A stretch of 27,181 bases of DNA from a virus: the IMG/VR virus record IMGVR_UViG_3300048925_000317, positions 1 to 27,181 of that record, one strand, 5' to 3'. The notes beneath the pieces were generated by a model. That model saw only the letters and a list, made by a program, of their open reading frames with translations, did not search any database and was not told the origin of the DNA. The position numbers were made by a program, and so were the translations under genes. The stretch's first letter is position 1; each line of letters starts with the position of its first letter. Shown piece after piece: positions 7,025-14,802 of the stretch.

Positions 7025-8259
7025 TTCTTCTTGCTCGCCTGGCTGGTTCCCACCACGGCCACCTGGCCATCTTTCATACCGTAAACGGCAAGCCCCTTGC
7101 TGGACTTCTTCGCTGCCGTACCCGCACCGTTGCCGCCCAAGCGCACCGGAAGCTCCACGCGCTTGATATCCAGCGTCGTGGAGTAGCCTCCGCTGCGGCC
7201 AATCTGGTGTCGGGCCTGGCCCACCAGGTACTTGCCCGACAGGCGGCCAAAGCCGGCCAGGTTGATGGTGATGCCCGCAACCAGCCGCTGATCTCCCGGT
7301 AAAGCGATGGAGCCTGCGGTCTGCTCCATATTTGCTGTATCCAGCGCTGCCTGGGCCTTCACCTGTGCAGTGGCCTTTGAACCCGATCGTGCAGTTATCT
7401 TCAGGGTGTCTGCGCTTGCCTGGCGCCCGCCGCTCTTGCCTTCGGCCGTCGTGCTGCCCACTACCTGAACTTCGCCGTCCTTGGCGCCGTACACCACCAG
7501 CTTCTTGGTCTTGGGGTTCTGGTATTTGACCTTGGCCTCCTGGTAGACCTCCTTGAGCTTGTCACGCAGTTGAATGCTGGTGCAGTCCGTGCGCTCAATG
7601 GTGATCGTGGCCTCTGTCTCCCGCAGGTCTGCCATTTCCGTGAACACCAGCTTGGTGCCGGCGATCTTGAAGGCGTAGCCAAACTCTCGGCCCAGTCGAG
7701 TCAAGAACTCGACATCACGTTCCTGGTACTGCGTCACCCGGTCGATTCGCACCTCCCGGATCTTTCCCACCAGCGTCAGCTTGTTGCGCTTTGCAATGCG
7801 CTGGGCGATCGCTGCCAGGGTGGTGTTCTCGTAAGCACGGCCCACGCGGGTGCGCACCGACTTCTTGATGCCCGTGGCCAGGGCCTTGATCGTTACGACC
7901 GAAGGTGGAAACGAGAACTCTGGCTCATCAATCTCAAAGCTACCGCAGGGCAACAGCGGAGCGGTGTCATAGCCGATATCGACCGACAGCGTGTCGCCCT
8001 TATCCGGATACCAGGCATCCAGCCATCGCCCATCCGTATCCTCCAACTCCAGCGACAGCTCGTCCGATTGCCCAGAGAGGTAGTCGGTATAGGTGACACC
8101 CGTCACAAAGGGGGTGATATCGCTGGTGATGTCCTTGTGCCCATAGCGCACCACAAACACGGGCTTGGGCACCGCCATGGCCACTGGCGTCTTGTACTCC
8201 TGCCCGTCCGCTGCCGGCGTCACACCATCCAGCAGGTCATTCAGCGTCAGCGCTTCCAT
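7021..8259 (-). CDS. Baseplate hub / late control-type protein D
   Basis: A 412-residue protein of the P2 gpD (gp27-like hub) family, which sits at the centre of the baseplate above the spike. Recognisable stretches are VRYGHKDITSDITPFVTGVTYTD (about residues 34-56), ELEDTDGRWLDAWYPDKGD, and RVTQYQERDVEFLTRLGREFGYAFKI (about 173-198). The C-terminal portion is rich in alanine, lysine and glycine and somewhat longer than P2 gpD. The start at 8259 overlaps gpX by 13 bases. Confidence 0.92.
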   Translation of the reverse strand: MEALTLNDLLDGVTPAADGQEYKTPVAMAVPKPVFVVRYGHKDITSDITPFVTGVTYTDYLSGQSDELSLELEDTDGRWLDAWYPDKGDTLSVDIGYDTAPLLPCGSFEIDEPEFSFPPSVVTIKALATGIKKSVRTRVGRAYENTTLAAIAQRIAKRNKLTLVGKIREVRIDRVTQYQERDVEFLTRLGREFGYAFKIAGTKLVFTEMADLRETEATITIERTDCTSIQLRDKLKEVYQEAKVKYQNPKTKKLVVYGAKDGEVQVVGSTTAEGKSGGRQASADTLKITARSGSKATAQVKAQAALDTANMEQTAGSIALPGDQRLVAGITINLAGFGRLSGKYLVGQARHQIGRSGGYSTTLDIKRVELPVRLGGNGAGTAAKKSSKGLAVYGMKDGQVAVVGTSQASKKK

Positions 8260-8453
8260 GGTGGCAAATCCAGCACAGTTTGAGACTCCTCGATCACGGG
8301 GATCAGCACACGCACGGCCCCAGGCAGTGTGGGCGCCAGCGGCACATGAGGGTTGGCGACCACAATGCGCTCGTAGCCCATGGGGTCGCCGTAGTACTTC
8401 CAGGCCAGCTGGTCCCAGCGCTCGCCTTCTTTGGTGATATGGGTCAGGTACAT
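8247..8453 (-). CDS. Tail protein X, LysM-like
   Basis: A 68-residue protein of the P2 gpX family, a small LysM-like domain (THITKEGERWDQLAWKYYGD followed by ERIVVANPHVP) that helps assemble the tail. The ATG at 8453 overlaps the gpU stop as TGATG; a TTG three bases further upstream is an unlikely start. Confidence 0.92.
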   Translation of the reverse strand: MYLTHITKEGERWDQLAWKYYGDPMGYERIVVANPHVPLAPTLPGAVRVLIPVIEESQTVLDLPPWKR

Positions 8454-9364
8454 CAAATCAGCCTGGTCACGACCTTGCCGGCCAGTTTGGTGATGGCCGG
8501 AGCGGCCGAAGACAATGCATCGCTGGCCGTCGAAACCTGGCCCGCCAGGTAGTCGATGCGGCCCACCACCGAAGTCACATTGCTCAGCGACAGCGAACTC
8601 TGTCCGCTGCGGATAGCTCCCAGCGCGTTTGTGGCCGACCGCACGATCCCAGCGGCTTCCGGCAACTGGCTGCTCAGCCCAGCCAACGCGGGGGTAAGTG
8701 AGCCCAGAGGCTTGGCGATCTGCCCCAGTCCTGCCATAAGCGATGGCACCCGACCCAGTGCAGCCACGGGATTGCTACTCAGTTGTTGCGCCAGGCGCAC
8801 CCCATCGGTCACTACGCGCAATGCACTCTGCGCCTGGTTGGCCATAGTCACAGCCTGTCGAACGCCATCCCGCACGGTGCTGGCCACGCTGGCCAGACCT
8901 GATACAGGAGAAGCGCTCAGCAGACCAGAAACTGCACCGGCGGGGGCCAGCTTTGGCCTTACGGCAGGAGGCGGGAGCGGGTTCAGCTTGTCTCCCACGT
9001 ACTCACGCAAGGTAATGCTGGCGTCCAGGCTCAGCAGCGTGCCGGCTTTGTCGGTCTCCCGGCTGGTGGCTTGCACCTCGGTCAACACAAACCAGCCCTT
9101 GTAGTCCCCATTACCCAGCACAAATGCCATGGCCATGTGCGACTTCTTGGCCGCCTGCAGCTTGATCAGCTCGGCCTCAGGGTCGCAGTAGAAGACGTGA
9201 AAGCACAGGTCAATCCGAAACTCGTCCAGCTTTTCGCCAATGAACTGCAGCCGCGGCTTTCCTTCAATCAGCGCATGCTCAGCATAGTCCGCGCCAAACT
9301 GCACCTGCATGCCATCAAAGTAGGTGATCAGGTCGAACTGGATATCTCCCAGCAGCGCATACAT
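8453..9364 (-). CDS. Tail protein U with extended C-terminus
   Basis: A 303-residue protein. Residues 1-140 match the P2 gpU family (MYALLGDIQFDLITYFDGMQ, then KPRLQFIGEKLDEFRIDL), a tail terminator or completion protein. P2 gpU is about half this length; here a C-terminal extension rich in alanine, serine, valine and leucine follows a proline linker (PLPPPAVRPK). Such long U-like proteins occur in BcepMu-like tails. The ATG at 9364 has GGAGGAG 6 bases upstream and overlaps the tape measure stop by one base. The role of the extension is unknown. Confidence 0.88.
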   Translation of the reverse strand: MYALLGDIQFDLITYFDGMQVQFGADYAEHALIEGKPRLQFIGEKLDEFRIDLCFHVFYCDPEAELIKLQAAKKSHMAMAFVLGNGDYKGWFVLTEVQATSRETDKAGTLLSLDASITLREYVGDKLNPLPPPAVRPKLAPAGAVSGLLSASPVSGLASVASTVRDGVRQAVTMANQAQSALRVVTDGVRLAQQLSSNPVAALGRVPSLMAGLGQIAKPLGSLTPALAGLSSQLPEAAGIVRSATNALGAIRSGQSSLSLSNVTSVVGRIDYLAGQVSTASDALSSAAPAITKLAGKVVTRLI

Positions 9365-11832
9365 CAATAGCTCCTCCGCGCCTTTCGCTCCACCACCCGG
9401 TCAATCAGCCGCTCCAGCTCCTGCAGAGACATCTGCACGCCCTCATTCAGTTGGCTGCGAACCGCTTCTGGGGTTCCGGCCGCCAGCTGGATGTTCGGGC
9501 TGAAGTGAATCACCATCCCACCGCCACCTCCCATGCCTGCAGTACCGCCACCTCTCTGAGTAGGTGTCAACTTCTGATAGGACTGCTGCGTCGAGCTGGC
9601 CAGATCCATTTGCCAGGCCCCGGCCGCCTGCTTGGCCATGCCACTCACGGCTTTGCCGGCCAGGCTGGCCGAACGGTTCACGCCCAGCGCTGCGCCCTGG
9701 GCGATGTTGTCGCCAAAGCCCATGAACACCCGGCTGGGCGACTTGATGCCAAGGGTGCTGGTGAACCAGCCCTTGATGCTGCTGCCCATGCCCACAATGG
9801 CATCCCGCGCCGCCGTGAGCTTGGAGGTCACCCCGCTGACCAGGCCGTTGATCAGGTCCGCTCCTGCAGACATGAACTTGGTTTTCAGGCCTACCAGCCA
9901 GTTGTAGCCCGCCAACGTGGCAGCCTTGACCTTGTCCCAGTTCTTGTAGACGAGAAATGCTGCCACGCCGATCGCTGTCACCGCCAAGCCAATCGGGTTC
10001 ATCAACATCGCCCGGCCGAGCCACAGCACTGCCTGGCCGGCCAGGCGCAATCCGGAGAGAAGTGCACCACCAAGCACGCGGCCCAGCAGCAGCGCGCCTT
10101 GGCCTAGCAGCTTCAGGGGCCCCAGAAACGTCATGGCCAGGCCTTTGCCAAACAGTAAGGCATATCGGCCCACCGTCATCAAGCCACTGACGACCGACCT
10201 CAAGCCGGCGATCGCAGGCGCAAATGCCCCGGCTTGCCACAGTCCGCGCAGCATGGTCCAGCGTGCACTGGCTCCCAGGGCAACAGTGCGCATCGCCGTC
10301 AGCGGGCTCAGTACCAGGTTCAGCCCGTATTTCAGCCCGATGAAGCCCAGCTTGCCGGCCAGTAGGCCTGCCGTCAGACCGATCACCCCTTTGATCAGGC
10401 CAGGGTGCTCTTTGGCCCAGTTGCCAAACGCGGTCACCACCGGGCGGATTTCCTGGCCGAATTCAATCAGCGGCGGCAACAGTACCTCGCCAATGGTCAG
10501 GCCAACATCGGTCAGTCCAATCTTGAAGGCCTTGAACTGCTCCGTGGCAGTCTCCATGCGCTTCTTGTAATCCTCGTCCAGCAGCCCTTTATCCGCCGCG
10601 CCCATCGCGCCGTCCTGGATGTCCTTCATCTCGCCCATGTTGGCGATCGCTGGCTTGATGAAGTTCATGGCCTGCATATCCTGGAACAGGTCACCCAGTT
10701 TGTAGGCCTCGGCCAGGCGCTGCACAGCCGCCTTGCGCTCGCTCTCGTCTTTGATAGCCAAGGCTTTCTGCATCTCGCCCGCAGCAGCAGGCGACTTCTT
10801 CCCCATGTAGTCGGTGATGATGCTGAGCATGGACTGCATGGGCGTCATCCCCTGCTCACGCAGGTTCATCATGCTTTTCTTGAGGTCAATGCCCGCCTTC
10901 TCAAAGTCCTTCAGTGTTTCCGGGGCGGTGAGCTTTGCCAGGAAGTTGCGAAAATTGTTGGCTGCCTCGTCATTCGAGCCAGCGCCTTTGCGGGCAATCT
11001 GCAGGGCAGCGCCGATCTCGGCCACAGCCTCCTTGCCCGTGACACCCAGTGCTTGAAACGATGGAGAAAGCGACGGCAGCCACTTGGCCATGTCCCGGAT
11101 CTCAAACTGTCCACGCTTGCCGGCGTAGGCCAGCATATTCAGCGCGCCTTCAAATCCGTCTTCACCGATTTGGAGGTTGTCTTTGAGGGCCAGGGCCACG
11201 CTTCCCAGGTCGTCCATGCTGGCCCGAGTGCCCGTTGCAGCTTTGGACATGATGGGCGCATACCGCTCCAGCGCATTGGCATCCTGAATACCACCAGCTA
11301 CCAGGACGCCAATGCCACGCTGGATATCCGACTGGGTCTGATTCCACTGCACGGCCGACTCACGGATGGCTCCGCCAAGCTTCGCTTCCTGCGCTGCGCT
11401 GAATTCGCCTGTGATTGCCGTGTCCCGCAGCTTGTCCTGGAAGTCGGCGGCCACCATGACCGATTTCACCACTGGGGCGCCAATGGCTGCAGCCGTCCCG
11501 ATGGTCTCCATCGCTTGGCTCCGCATTTCCGACCGGCCATTGCGCAAAGCGTCCCCTCTGGCCATGGAGGCAGTCAGTTGATCCTGCTTCAAGCGCAGGC
11601 GGTCCATGGTCAGGCCCAACTGGTCATACTGCCGGCGCAAATCGCCAAGGCTTTTCCCTGGACGCGTCAGCGCTTGGGCCATGATCATGCCCAGGCGCTG
11701 CTGCTTGCTGCTCAGTTGCTCTGTGACCGAGCCGATGCGCTCCAGTGTCGAACGAGCCGAGCCGAAGGCTGCATTGAAGCTGCTGGCCAGCACTGAGCCA
11801 ATCTTGACGCTGATGAGCAATTCATTGGCCAT
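9364..11832 (-). CDS. Tail tape measure protein
   Basis: An 822-residue protein, the longest in the window, which sets tail length and helps DNA entry. It opens with a helical and coiled region (LSSKQQRLGMIMAQALTRPGKSLGDLRRQYDQL), contains a TP901-type core (AAATGTRASMDDLGSVALALKDNLQI and the following region, about residues 190-400), and has strongly hydrophobic segments at about 470-660 including WLGRAMLMNPIGLAVTAIGV. The C-terminal part has a glycine-rich stretch. At about 0.15 nm per residue a tail of about 120 nm is expected. The start at 11832 has AAAGG 9 bases upstream. The chaperone gene precedes it, but separated by an unusual 260-base gap that holds a gene on the other strand. Confidence 0.95.
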   Translation of the reverse strand: MANELLISVKIGSVLASSFNAAFGSARSTLERIGSVTEQLSSKQQRLGMIMAQALTRPGKSLGDLRRQYDQLGLTMDRLRLKQDQLTASMARGDALRNGRSEMRSQAMETIGTAAAIGAPVVKSVMVAADFQDKLRDTAITGEFSAAQEAKLGGAIRESAVQWNQTQSDIQRGIGVLVAGGIQDANALERYAPIMSKAATGTRASMDDLGSVALALKDNLQIGEDGFEGALNMLAYAGKRGQFEIRDMAKWLPSLSPSFQALGVTGKEAVAEIGAALQIARKGAGSNDEAANNFRNFLAKLTAPETLKDFEKAGIDLKKSMMNLREQGMTPMQSMLSIITDYMGKKSPAAAGEMQKALAIKDESERKAAVQRLAEAYKLGDLFQDMQAMNFIKPAIANMGEMKDIQDGAMGAADKGLLDEDYKKRMETATEQFKAFKIGLTDVGLTIGEVLLPPLIEFGQEIRPVVTAFGNWAKEHPGLIKGVIGLTAGLLAGKLGFIGLKYGLNLVLSPLTAMRTVALGASARWTMLRGLWQAGAFAPAIAGLRSVVSGLMTVGRYALLFGKGLAMTFLGPLKLLGQGALLLGRVLGGALLSGLRLAGQAVLWLGRAMLMNPIGLAVTAIGVAAFLVYKNWDKVKAATLAGYNWLVGLKTKFMSAGADLINGLVSGVTSKLTAARDAIVGMGSSIKGWFTSTLGIKSPSRVFMGFGDNIAQGAALGVNRSASLAGKAVSGMAKQAAGAWQMDLASSTQQSYQKLTPTQRGGGTAGMGGGGGMVIHFSPNIQLAAGTPEAVRSQLNEGVQMSLQELERLIDRVVERKARRSY

Positions 11833-11854
11833 AGACCCAGACCTTTGCTATCCT
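11825..11854 (+). promoter_or_regulatory. Candidate promoter for the antisense membrane gene
   Basis: TTGGCC (11825-11830) and TATCCT (11849-11854) are each 4 of 6 to the sigma-70 consensus, with an 18-base spacer. Transcription would start near 11861, on the ATG itself, so the message would be leaderless. The -35 box overlaps the start codon of the tape measure gene on the other strand. No Shine-Dalgarno sequence is present, which agrees with leaderless translation. Confidence 0.35.
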
Positions 11855-11860
11855 TGAAAC

Positions 11861-12112
11861 ATGTTTGCAAAAACCGCACTCACCACTAGCCGGACGCTCT
11901 ATGTGCTCCTGGTTGCCCTCGGCCTGATTTGGCTGGCTTGGGTGTGCCTGGCTAATATGTCGCTGGGCATGGCTGCAGCGGTGTTTGTGGTGGCAGGGCT
12001 GCTGATGGTCGCCGTCCTGGCGCCTGTGGCTGCTGCACTGGCCGGCCTGGTGGGAGTGCTGGTGGGCGCGGTAGCTGCACTGCTGCAGCTGGCTACCCGG
12101 CGCGGCGCTTGA
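11861..12112 (+). CDS. Small two-helix membrane protein, antisense in the tail operon
   Basis: An 83-residue very hydrophobic protein: helix 1 about residues 13-33 (LYVLLVALGLIWLAWVCLANM), helices 2/2' about 36-77 (alanine-, valine- and leucine-rich), with a basic end (ATRRGA). It is the only convincing plus-strand gene and fills the gap between chaperone and tape measure, which are normally adjacent in P2-type tails. Its last 20 bases overlap the E' frame on the other strand. The opposite frame across the same DNA reads as a histidine/glutamine/serine-rich peptide without structure, so the plus-strand reading is preferred. Family unknown. A small membrane protein with its own promoter in a structural operon fits a moron, for example superinfection exclusion; this is inference. 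Confidence 0.6.
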   Translation: MFAKTALTTSRTLYVLLVALGLIWLAWVCLANMSLGMAAAVFVVAGLLMVAVLAPVAAALAGLVGVLVGAVAALLQLATRRGA

Positions 12113-12486
12113 TTTCGCGCTCAGCGCATTCAACCCAACGCCAGTAGTCGTCCATCTCCAGCGCGTCGATCTCAGACGGTTGGATTTTTAGAATCACCAG
12201 CAGAATTTCGTCCATCTGCTGCAGGACTTCCCCCGCTCTCGCCTCGCATGCGACGAAAGCAATCGGTCAATTGAGTGTTGTCTTCGATATCCAGCAAGTC
12301 CAGATCTTCCACCGGCACGCCGGTCAGACGGGAGAACAGCAAGTCCTCTATCTCAACGTCGTCCTTACCGTGTTTCTGCGCCAGTTTCATATCCTTTCGT
12401 GTGGCACGGCGCATCGTCAGCTTGCTGATCGTCTCGCCTGTGGCGCTCGTGAAAGGATGCTTGAGTGTGATTTCGATATCGCTCAT
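12093..12486 (-). CDS. Tail assembly chaperone, frameshifted long form (E+E')
   Basis: The short chaperone frame overlaps a second frame that is open from before the G-run at 12230-12234 to a stop at 12093-12095. The extension contains MDDYWRWVECAERE and a basic end, as expected of a phage E'-type extension that binds the tape measure. Going from the first frame to the second needs a -2 (or +1) shift. The site reads AGC GGG GGA AGT in the zero frame: after GGA, slipping back two bases re-pairs on GGG, or GGG may slip forward one base. The product would be 131 (-2) or 130 (+1) residues. Mu is known for a -2 shift at the equivalent gene, so -2 is preferred. Confidence 0.8.
12172..12486 (-). CDS. 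Tail assembly chaperone, short form (E, Mu gp41-like)
   Basis: A 104-residue protein of the phage tail assembly chaperone family found in Mu and P2 relatives (SDIEITLKHPFTSATGETI, LTMRRATRKDMKLAQKHG, then LFSRLTGVPVEDLDLLDIED). It keeps the tape measure soluble while tube subunits polymerise around it. The start at 12486 is preferred over an in-frame GTG at 12522 because AGGA lies just upstream. The end of the protein after residue 80 (GESGGSPAADGRN) is low in complexity and is replaced in the frameshifted product. An inverted repeat ends directly at the start codon. Confidence 0.9.
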   Translation of the reverse strand: MSDIEITLKHPFTSATGETISKLTMRRATRKDMKLAQKHGKDDVEIEDLLFSRLTGVPVEDLDLLDIEDNTQLTDCFRRMRGESGGSPAADGRNSAGDSKNPTV

Positions 12487-12523
12487 GGTGTGTCCTGCGG
12501 TTGATGAAGAAATAAGACACACC
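12487..12523 (-). promoter_or_regulatory. Inverted repeat abutting the chaperone start codon
   Basis: GGTGTGTC (12487-12494) and GACACACC (12516-12523) are perfect 8-bp arms around a 21-base loop. In the mRNA the 3' arm ends at the ATG of the chaperone, with the AGGA Shine-Dalgarno at its edge. Pairing would reduce chaperone translation. Confidence 0.5.
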
Positions 12524-12533
12524 GGAGTCTGAG

Positions 12534-12550
12534 CGCCGAATCTCTCGGCG
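12534..12550 (-). promoter_or_regulatory. Short hairpin downstream of the tail terminator
   Basis: CGCCGA (12534-12539) and TCGGCG (12545-12550) form a 6-bp stem with a 5-base loop, between the terminator and the hairpin at the chaperone start. There is no T-run. Confidence 0.4.
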
Positions 12551-12572
12551 TCAGTTAACCCCCTTTAAAGAC

Positions 12573-12601
12573 AAAAAGGCCCACCGAAGTGGGCCATTTT
12601 T
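12573..12601 (-). terminator. Rho-independent terminator after the tail tube gene
   Basis: In the mRNA GGCCCAC-TTCG-GTGGGCC forms a perfect 7-bp stem with a UUCG tetraloop (12578-12595) followed by five T. On the other strand the stem is followed by ATTTTT, so it may work both ways. It lies 14 bases after the tube stop and should reduce transcription into chaperone and tape measure, matching the need for many more tube and sheath subunits. Confidence 0.85.
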
Positions 12602-12615
12602 GGAAGTGTTGCCTA

Positions 12616-13137
12616 TCAGCCGCCGATGTTGCTTCGATAGGTTGCCAGTACATCTTCCCCGTTGACACGGAAGATGTTGGCCATGTAATCCAGCTCCAAT
12701 GCCTCGCGACCATTGATCACCTGCTTGATGTAGGTGGCGGTGAAGGCGCTTGCAAACTCTGCCGGGTCATGCTGTTTGAAAGTACCCATGGGGTTCTTTT
12801 TGAACATCACGGTCAGGTACGTGACCATGGGCTGCTCTTCCATGCGTCCCTGGCTGCCGTAGGTTTCAATGCTGGAACGGCACTGGAGCTGCAGCGCCTT
12901 GTAGGGGTTGGCCATTTGGGCGGCAACGTCCTCGTACAGGGAGTTCCATTTGATCTCGCCCTCCAGCTTGTCAAAGCCCACCGGCAATTCGATCTTGCCA
13001 ATCATGCCCAGCGCCTTGCGCTCTTGCATCATGGCCGACACATCTGGCAGCTTGATTTCCTCGGCACGCCCCAGCATGGAAACACCTTCCAGGTAGATGC
13101 CAGCGTTGGTGATGGAGTTGATCTGGATTTTGCTCAT
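12616..13137 (-). CDS. Major tail tube protein (P2 FII-like)
   Basis: A 173-residue protein of the P2 FII tube family: it opens MSKIQINSITNAGIYLEG, with LPVGFDKLEGEIKWNS in the middle and EALELDYMANIFRVNGEDVL near the end. It polymerises as the inner tube of the contractile tail. It follows the sheath gene with a two-base gap and is followed by a strong terminator. Length matches the family. Confidence 0.95.
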   Translation of the reverse strand: MSKIQINSITNAGIYLEGVSMLGRAEEIKLPDVSAMMQERKALGMIGKIELPVGFDKLEGEIKWNSLYEDVAAQMANPYKALQLQCRSSIETYGSQGRMEEQPMVTYLTVMFKKNPMGTFKQHDPAEFASAFTATYIKQVINGREALELDYMANIFRVNGEDVLATYRSNIGG

Positions 13138-13139
13138 GG

Positions 13140-14570
13140 TTATTCACCACCCTTCAGGTTCACCAGGTATTCCGAGGTGATTTCGGTTTCGTAGGTCAGG
13201 CGCTCCATGGGTGGCGGCACCGTGTACTTGTAGCTGACCAGCAGGTGGCCGGCTGCCAGCTCGGTTTCTTCATTGCGCTTCGGGTCAAACCAGGCTTTGA
13301 AACCCAGCAGTGCGCCGTCACCAATCAGTTTGCGGCCGTAGCTGTTGACCGACTCCACCAGGGCGTCGATCAACGCCTGATTCAGCGGCATATCCACGTA
13401 CTGCAGGCTGTAGTAACGGATGCTCTCGTTGATCACGTCGCCCGTGCGGCGCACGTTCTCGAAGTTGCGCATGTGTGTCACCGTCGGCCAGGCTGCCGTG
13501 CGGTTGCCCCACAGACGCAAGCCGGTTCCGAAGCTGGAGAACACGGTGGTGATACCGACTTCGTTGAGCAGATTCACTTCAGACTGCGGGTCGTCGATCA
13601 TGGCGCTGAGCTGGCGCTCCACTCCCGTCACCCCCAGCAATTCCTGGTTGGAGTGAGACCACCAAAAGCCCTTTTCCAAGTCCACTTTGGCGCGCAAACC
13701 GACAGCACGGGCACTCAACGGCTCCAGGCGGTCGGCGTTCAGCACTGGGTCGTAGACTTTCACATGGGGATAGCAGAGCCTCGCGCGACCGCTGCTTGTG
13801 TTGAAGTTGATGGTGCCCTGAGGGCCTCGGCCCGCAATGGCCTGGGCAAAGGTCGTACCAATCGGTGCGTCGATATAAGCGATTGCCCCCAACTTGTCGG
13901 CCATGGCGAGAAGCTCTGTGGACACAGAGGTCAGCGTCCCAAATGCTGGGGAAATCAAGAGCTTGGCAAAGAAGCCAAACTGGTTGTAGGTGTCAGCCAG
14001 GGCCTTCAGCCCTGTGCGCATGCCTGCTGCGTTCACCGCACCGATGATGTCGGCGGGTGTTACCTTGGTGGGGTCGGCATACTCGTAGGCAGCCTGTGGC
14101 TTGGCTCCCACAGGAATGGAACCGGTGCGCACCCGAGTCAGCACCCCGCTGGCCAGGTCCACGGTGTAGTCTTCGCCCAGCTTGTAGGCAGCACCGCCCC
14201 CTGCAGGTTTCAGCGTCAGGCTGATCACCGCGCCAAACGCCAGCTGCGCGCGGTCGTTCGATGCATCAAACGTCACTTCTTCGGTGGGCACCGCCGTCTT
14301 GTGGATGGAGGGGTCCAGCACATTGATAACGATCACCGTGCCAGCACCGTGGTCGTAGATGGCATCCAGCGCCTGGGGAATGGTGAAGCCAGGCAACTGG
14401 CTGCCAAAGGCCGCAGCGTCTTTTTCCGACAGGCTCAGCGTGGCCACATTCACCGGCCCCATGGGCGCAGTGCCAATCAGGCCAATCACGGCCGACTTGA
14501 CGGTCTTGACCGGCCGCGCGCCACGCTCGACTTCAGTGGTTTCGACACCATGCAGGTAGTTGGCTGCCAT
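13140..14570 (-). CDS. Tail sheath protein (P2 FI-like)
   Basis: A 476-residue contractile sheath subunit. The N-terminus (NYLHGVETTEVERGARPV then KSAVIGLIGTAPMG) and the C-terminal region with GLRLWGNRTAAWP and the NSYGRKLIGDGALLGFKAWFDP segment are characteristic of the P2 FI family. The middle (about residues 120-170) is a variable surface domain. It begins one base after the gp38-like stop (TGA-C-ATG) and runs into the tube gene, the usual high-expression pair. Confidence 0.96.
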   Translation of the reverse strand: MAANYLHGVETTEVERGARPVKTVKSAVIGLIGTAPMGPVNVATLSLSEKDAAAFGSQLPGFTIPQALDAIYDHGAGTVIVINVLDPSIHKTAVPTEEVTFDASNDRAQLAFGAVISLTLKPAGGGAAYKLGEDYTVDLASGVLTRVRTGSIPVGAKPQAAYEYADPTKVTPADIIGAVNAAGMRTGLKALADTYNQFGFFAKLLISPAFGTLTSVSTELLAMADKLGAIAYIDAPIGTTFAQAIAGRGPQGTINFNTSSGRARLCYPHVKVYDPVLNADRLEPLSARAVGLRAKVDLEKGFWWSHSNQELLGVTGVERQLSAMIDDPQSEVNLLNEVGITTVFSSFGTGLRLWGNRTAAWPTVTHMRNFENVRRTGDVINESIRYYSLQYVDMPLNQALIDALVESVNSYGRKLIGDGALLGFKAWFDPKRNEETELAAGHLLVSYKYTVPPPMERLTYETEITSEYLVNLKGGE

Positions 14571-14571
14571 G

Positions 14572-14802
14572 TCAGGCTCCCTTGGTCACTTTGGCTGCCT
14601 TGGCAGCCGTGGTTTGATCGGCAGATACGGACTCCGCCTGCTCTTGGTCTGGCGTCAAATGACCCAAGGCCACCAGCGTCTTCACGTATTCGTTGCTTTC
14701 GGGCAGCTCAACGTCCTTGCCCGTGTGCAACATGACTTCCTTCGGTTTGCCATCCACATTCAGCGTCACGCCGCTGGTGGGGCCGCTATAGCGGTATTTC
14801 AT
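14572..14802 (-). CDS. Small protein before the sheath, Mu gp38-position (DUF2635-like)
   Basis: A 76-residue protein with a short beta-type N-terminal half (VTLNVDGKPKEVMLHTGKDVELPE) and a lysine/alanine-rich tail (TTAAKAAKVTKGA). Small DUF2635-type proteins occupy this place before the sheath in Mu-like phages; their role is not known to me. It overlaps the gp37-like stop as ATGA and the sheath begins one base later. Confidence 0.8.
   Translation of the reverse strand: MKYRYSGPTSGVTLNVDGKPKEVMLHTGKDVELPESNEYVKTLVALGHLTPDQEQAESVSADQTTAAKAAKVTKGA

Noticed and set aside
10405-11796. Long plus-strand open frame (463 codons) over the tape measure gene
   Set aside because: Antisense shadow of the tape measure gene with no recognisable protein features.
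11822-12133. Minus-strand frame of 103 codons in the chaperone to tape measure gap
   Set aside because: The peptide is low-complexity (histidine, glutamine, serine), lacks a good start and overlaps E'; the plus-strand hydrophobic frame is the better reading.
13245-14735. Long plus-strand open frame (496 codons) over the sheath gene
   Set aside because: Antisense shadow of the sheath gene; the minus-strand protein is a clear FI relative.
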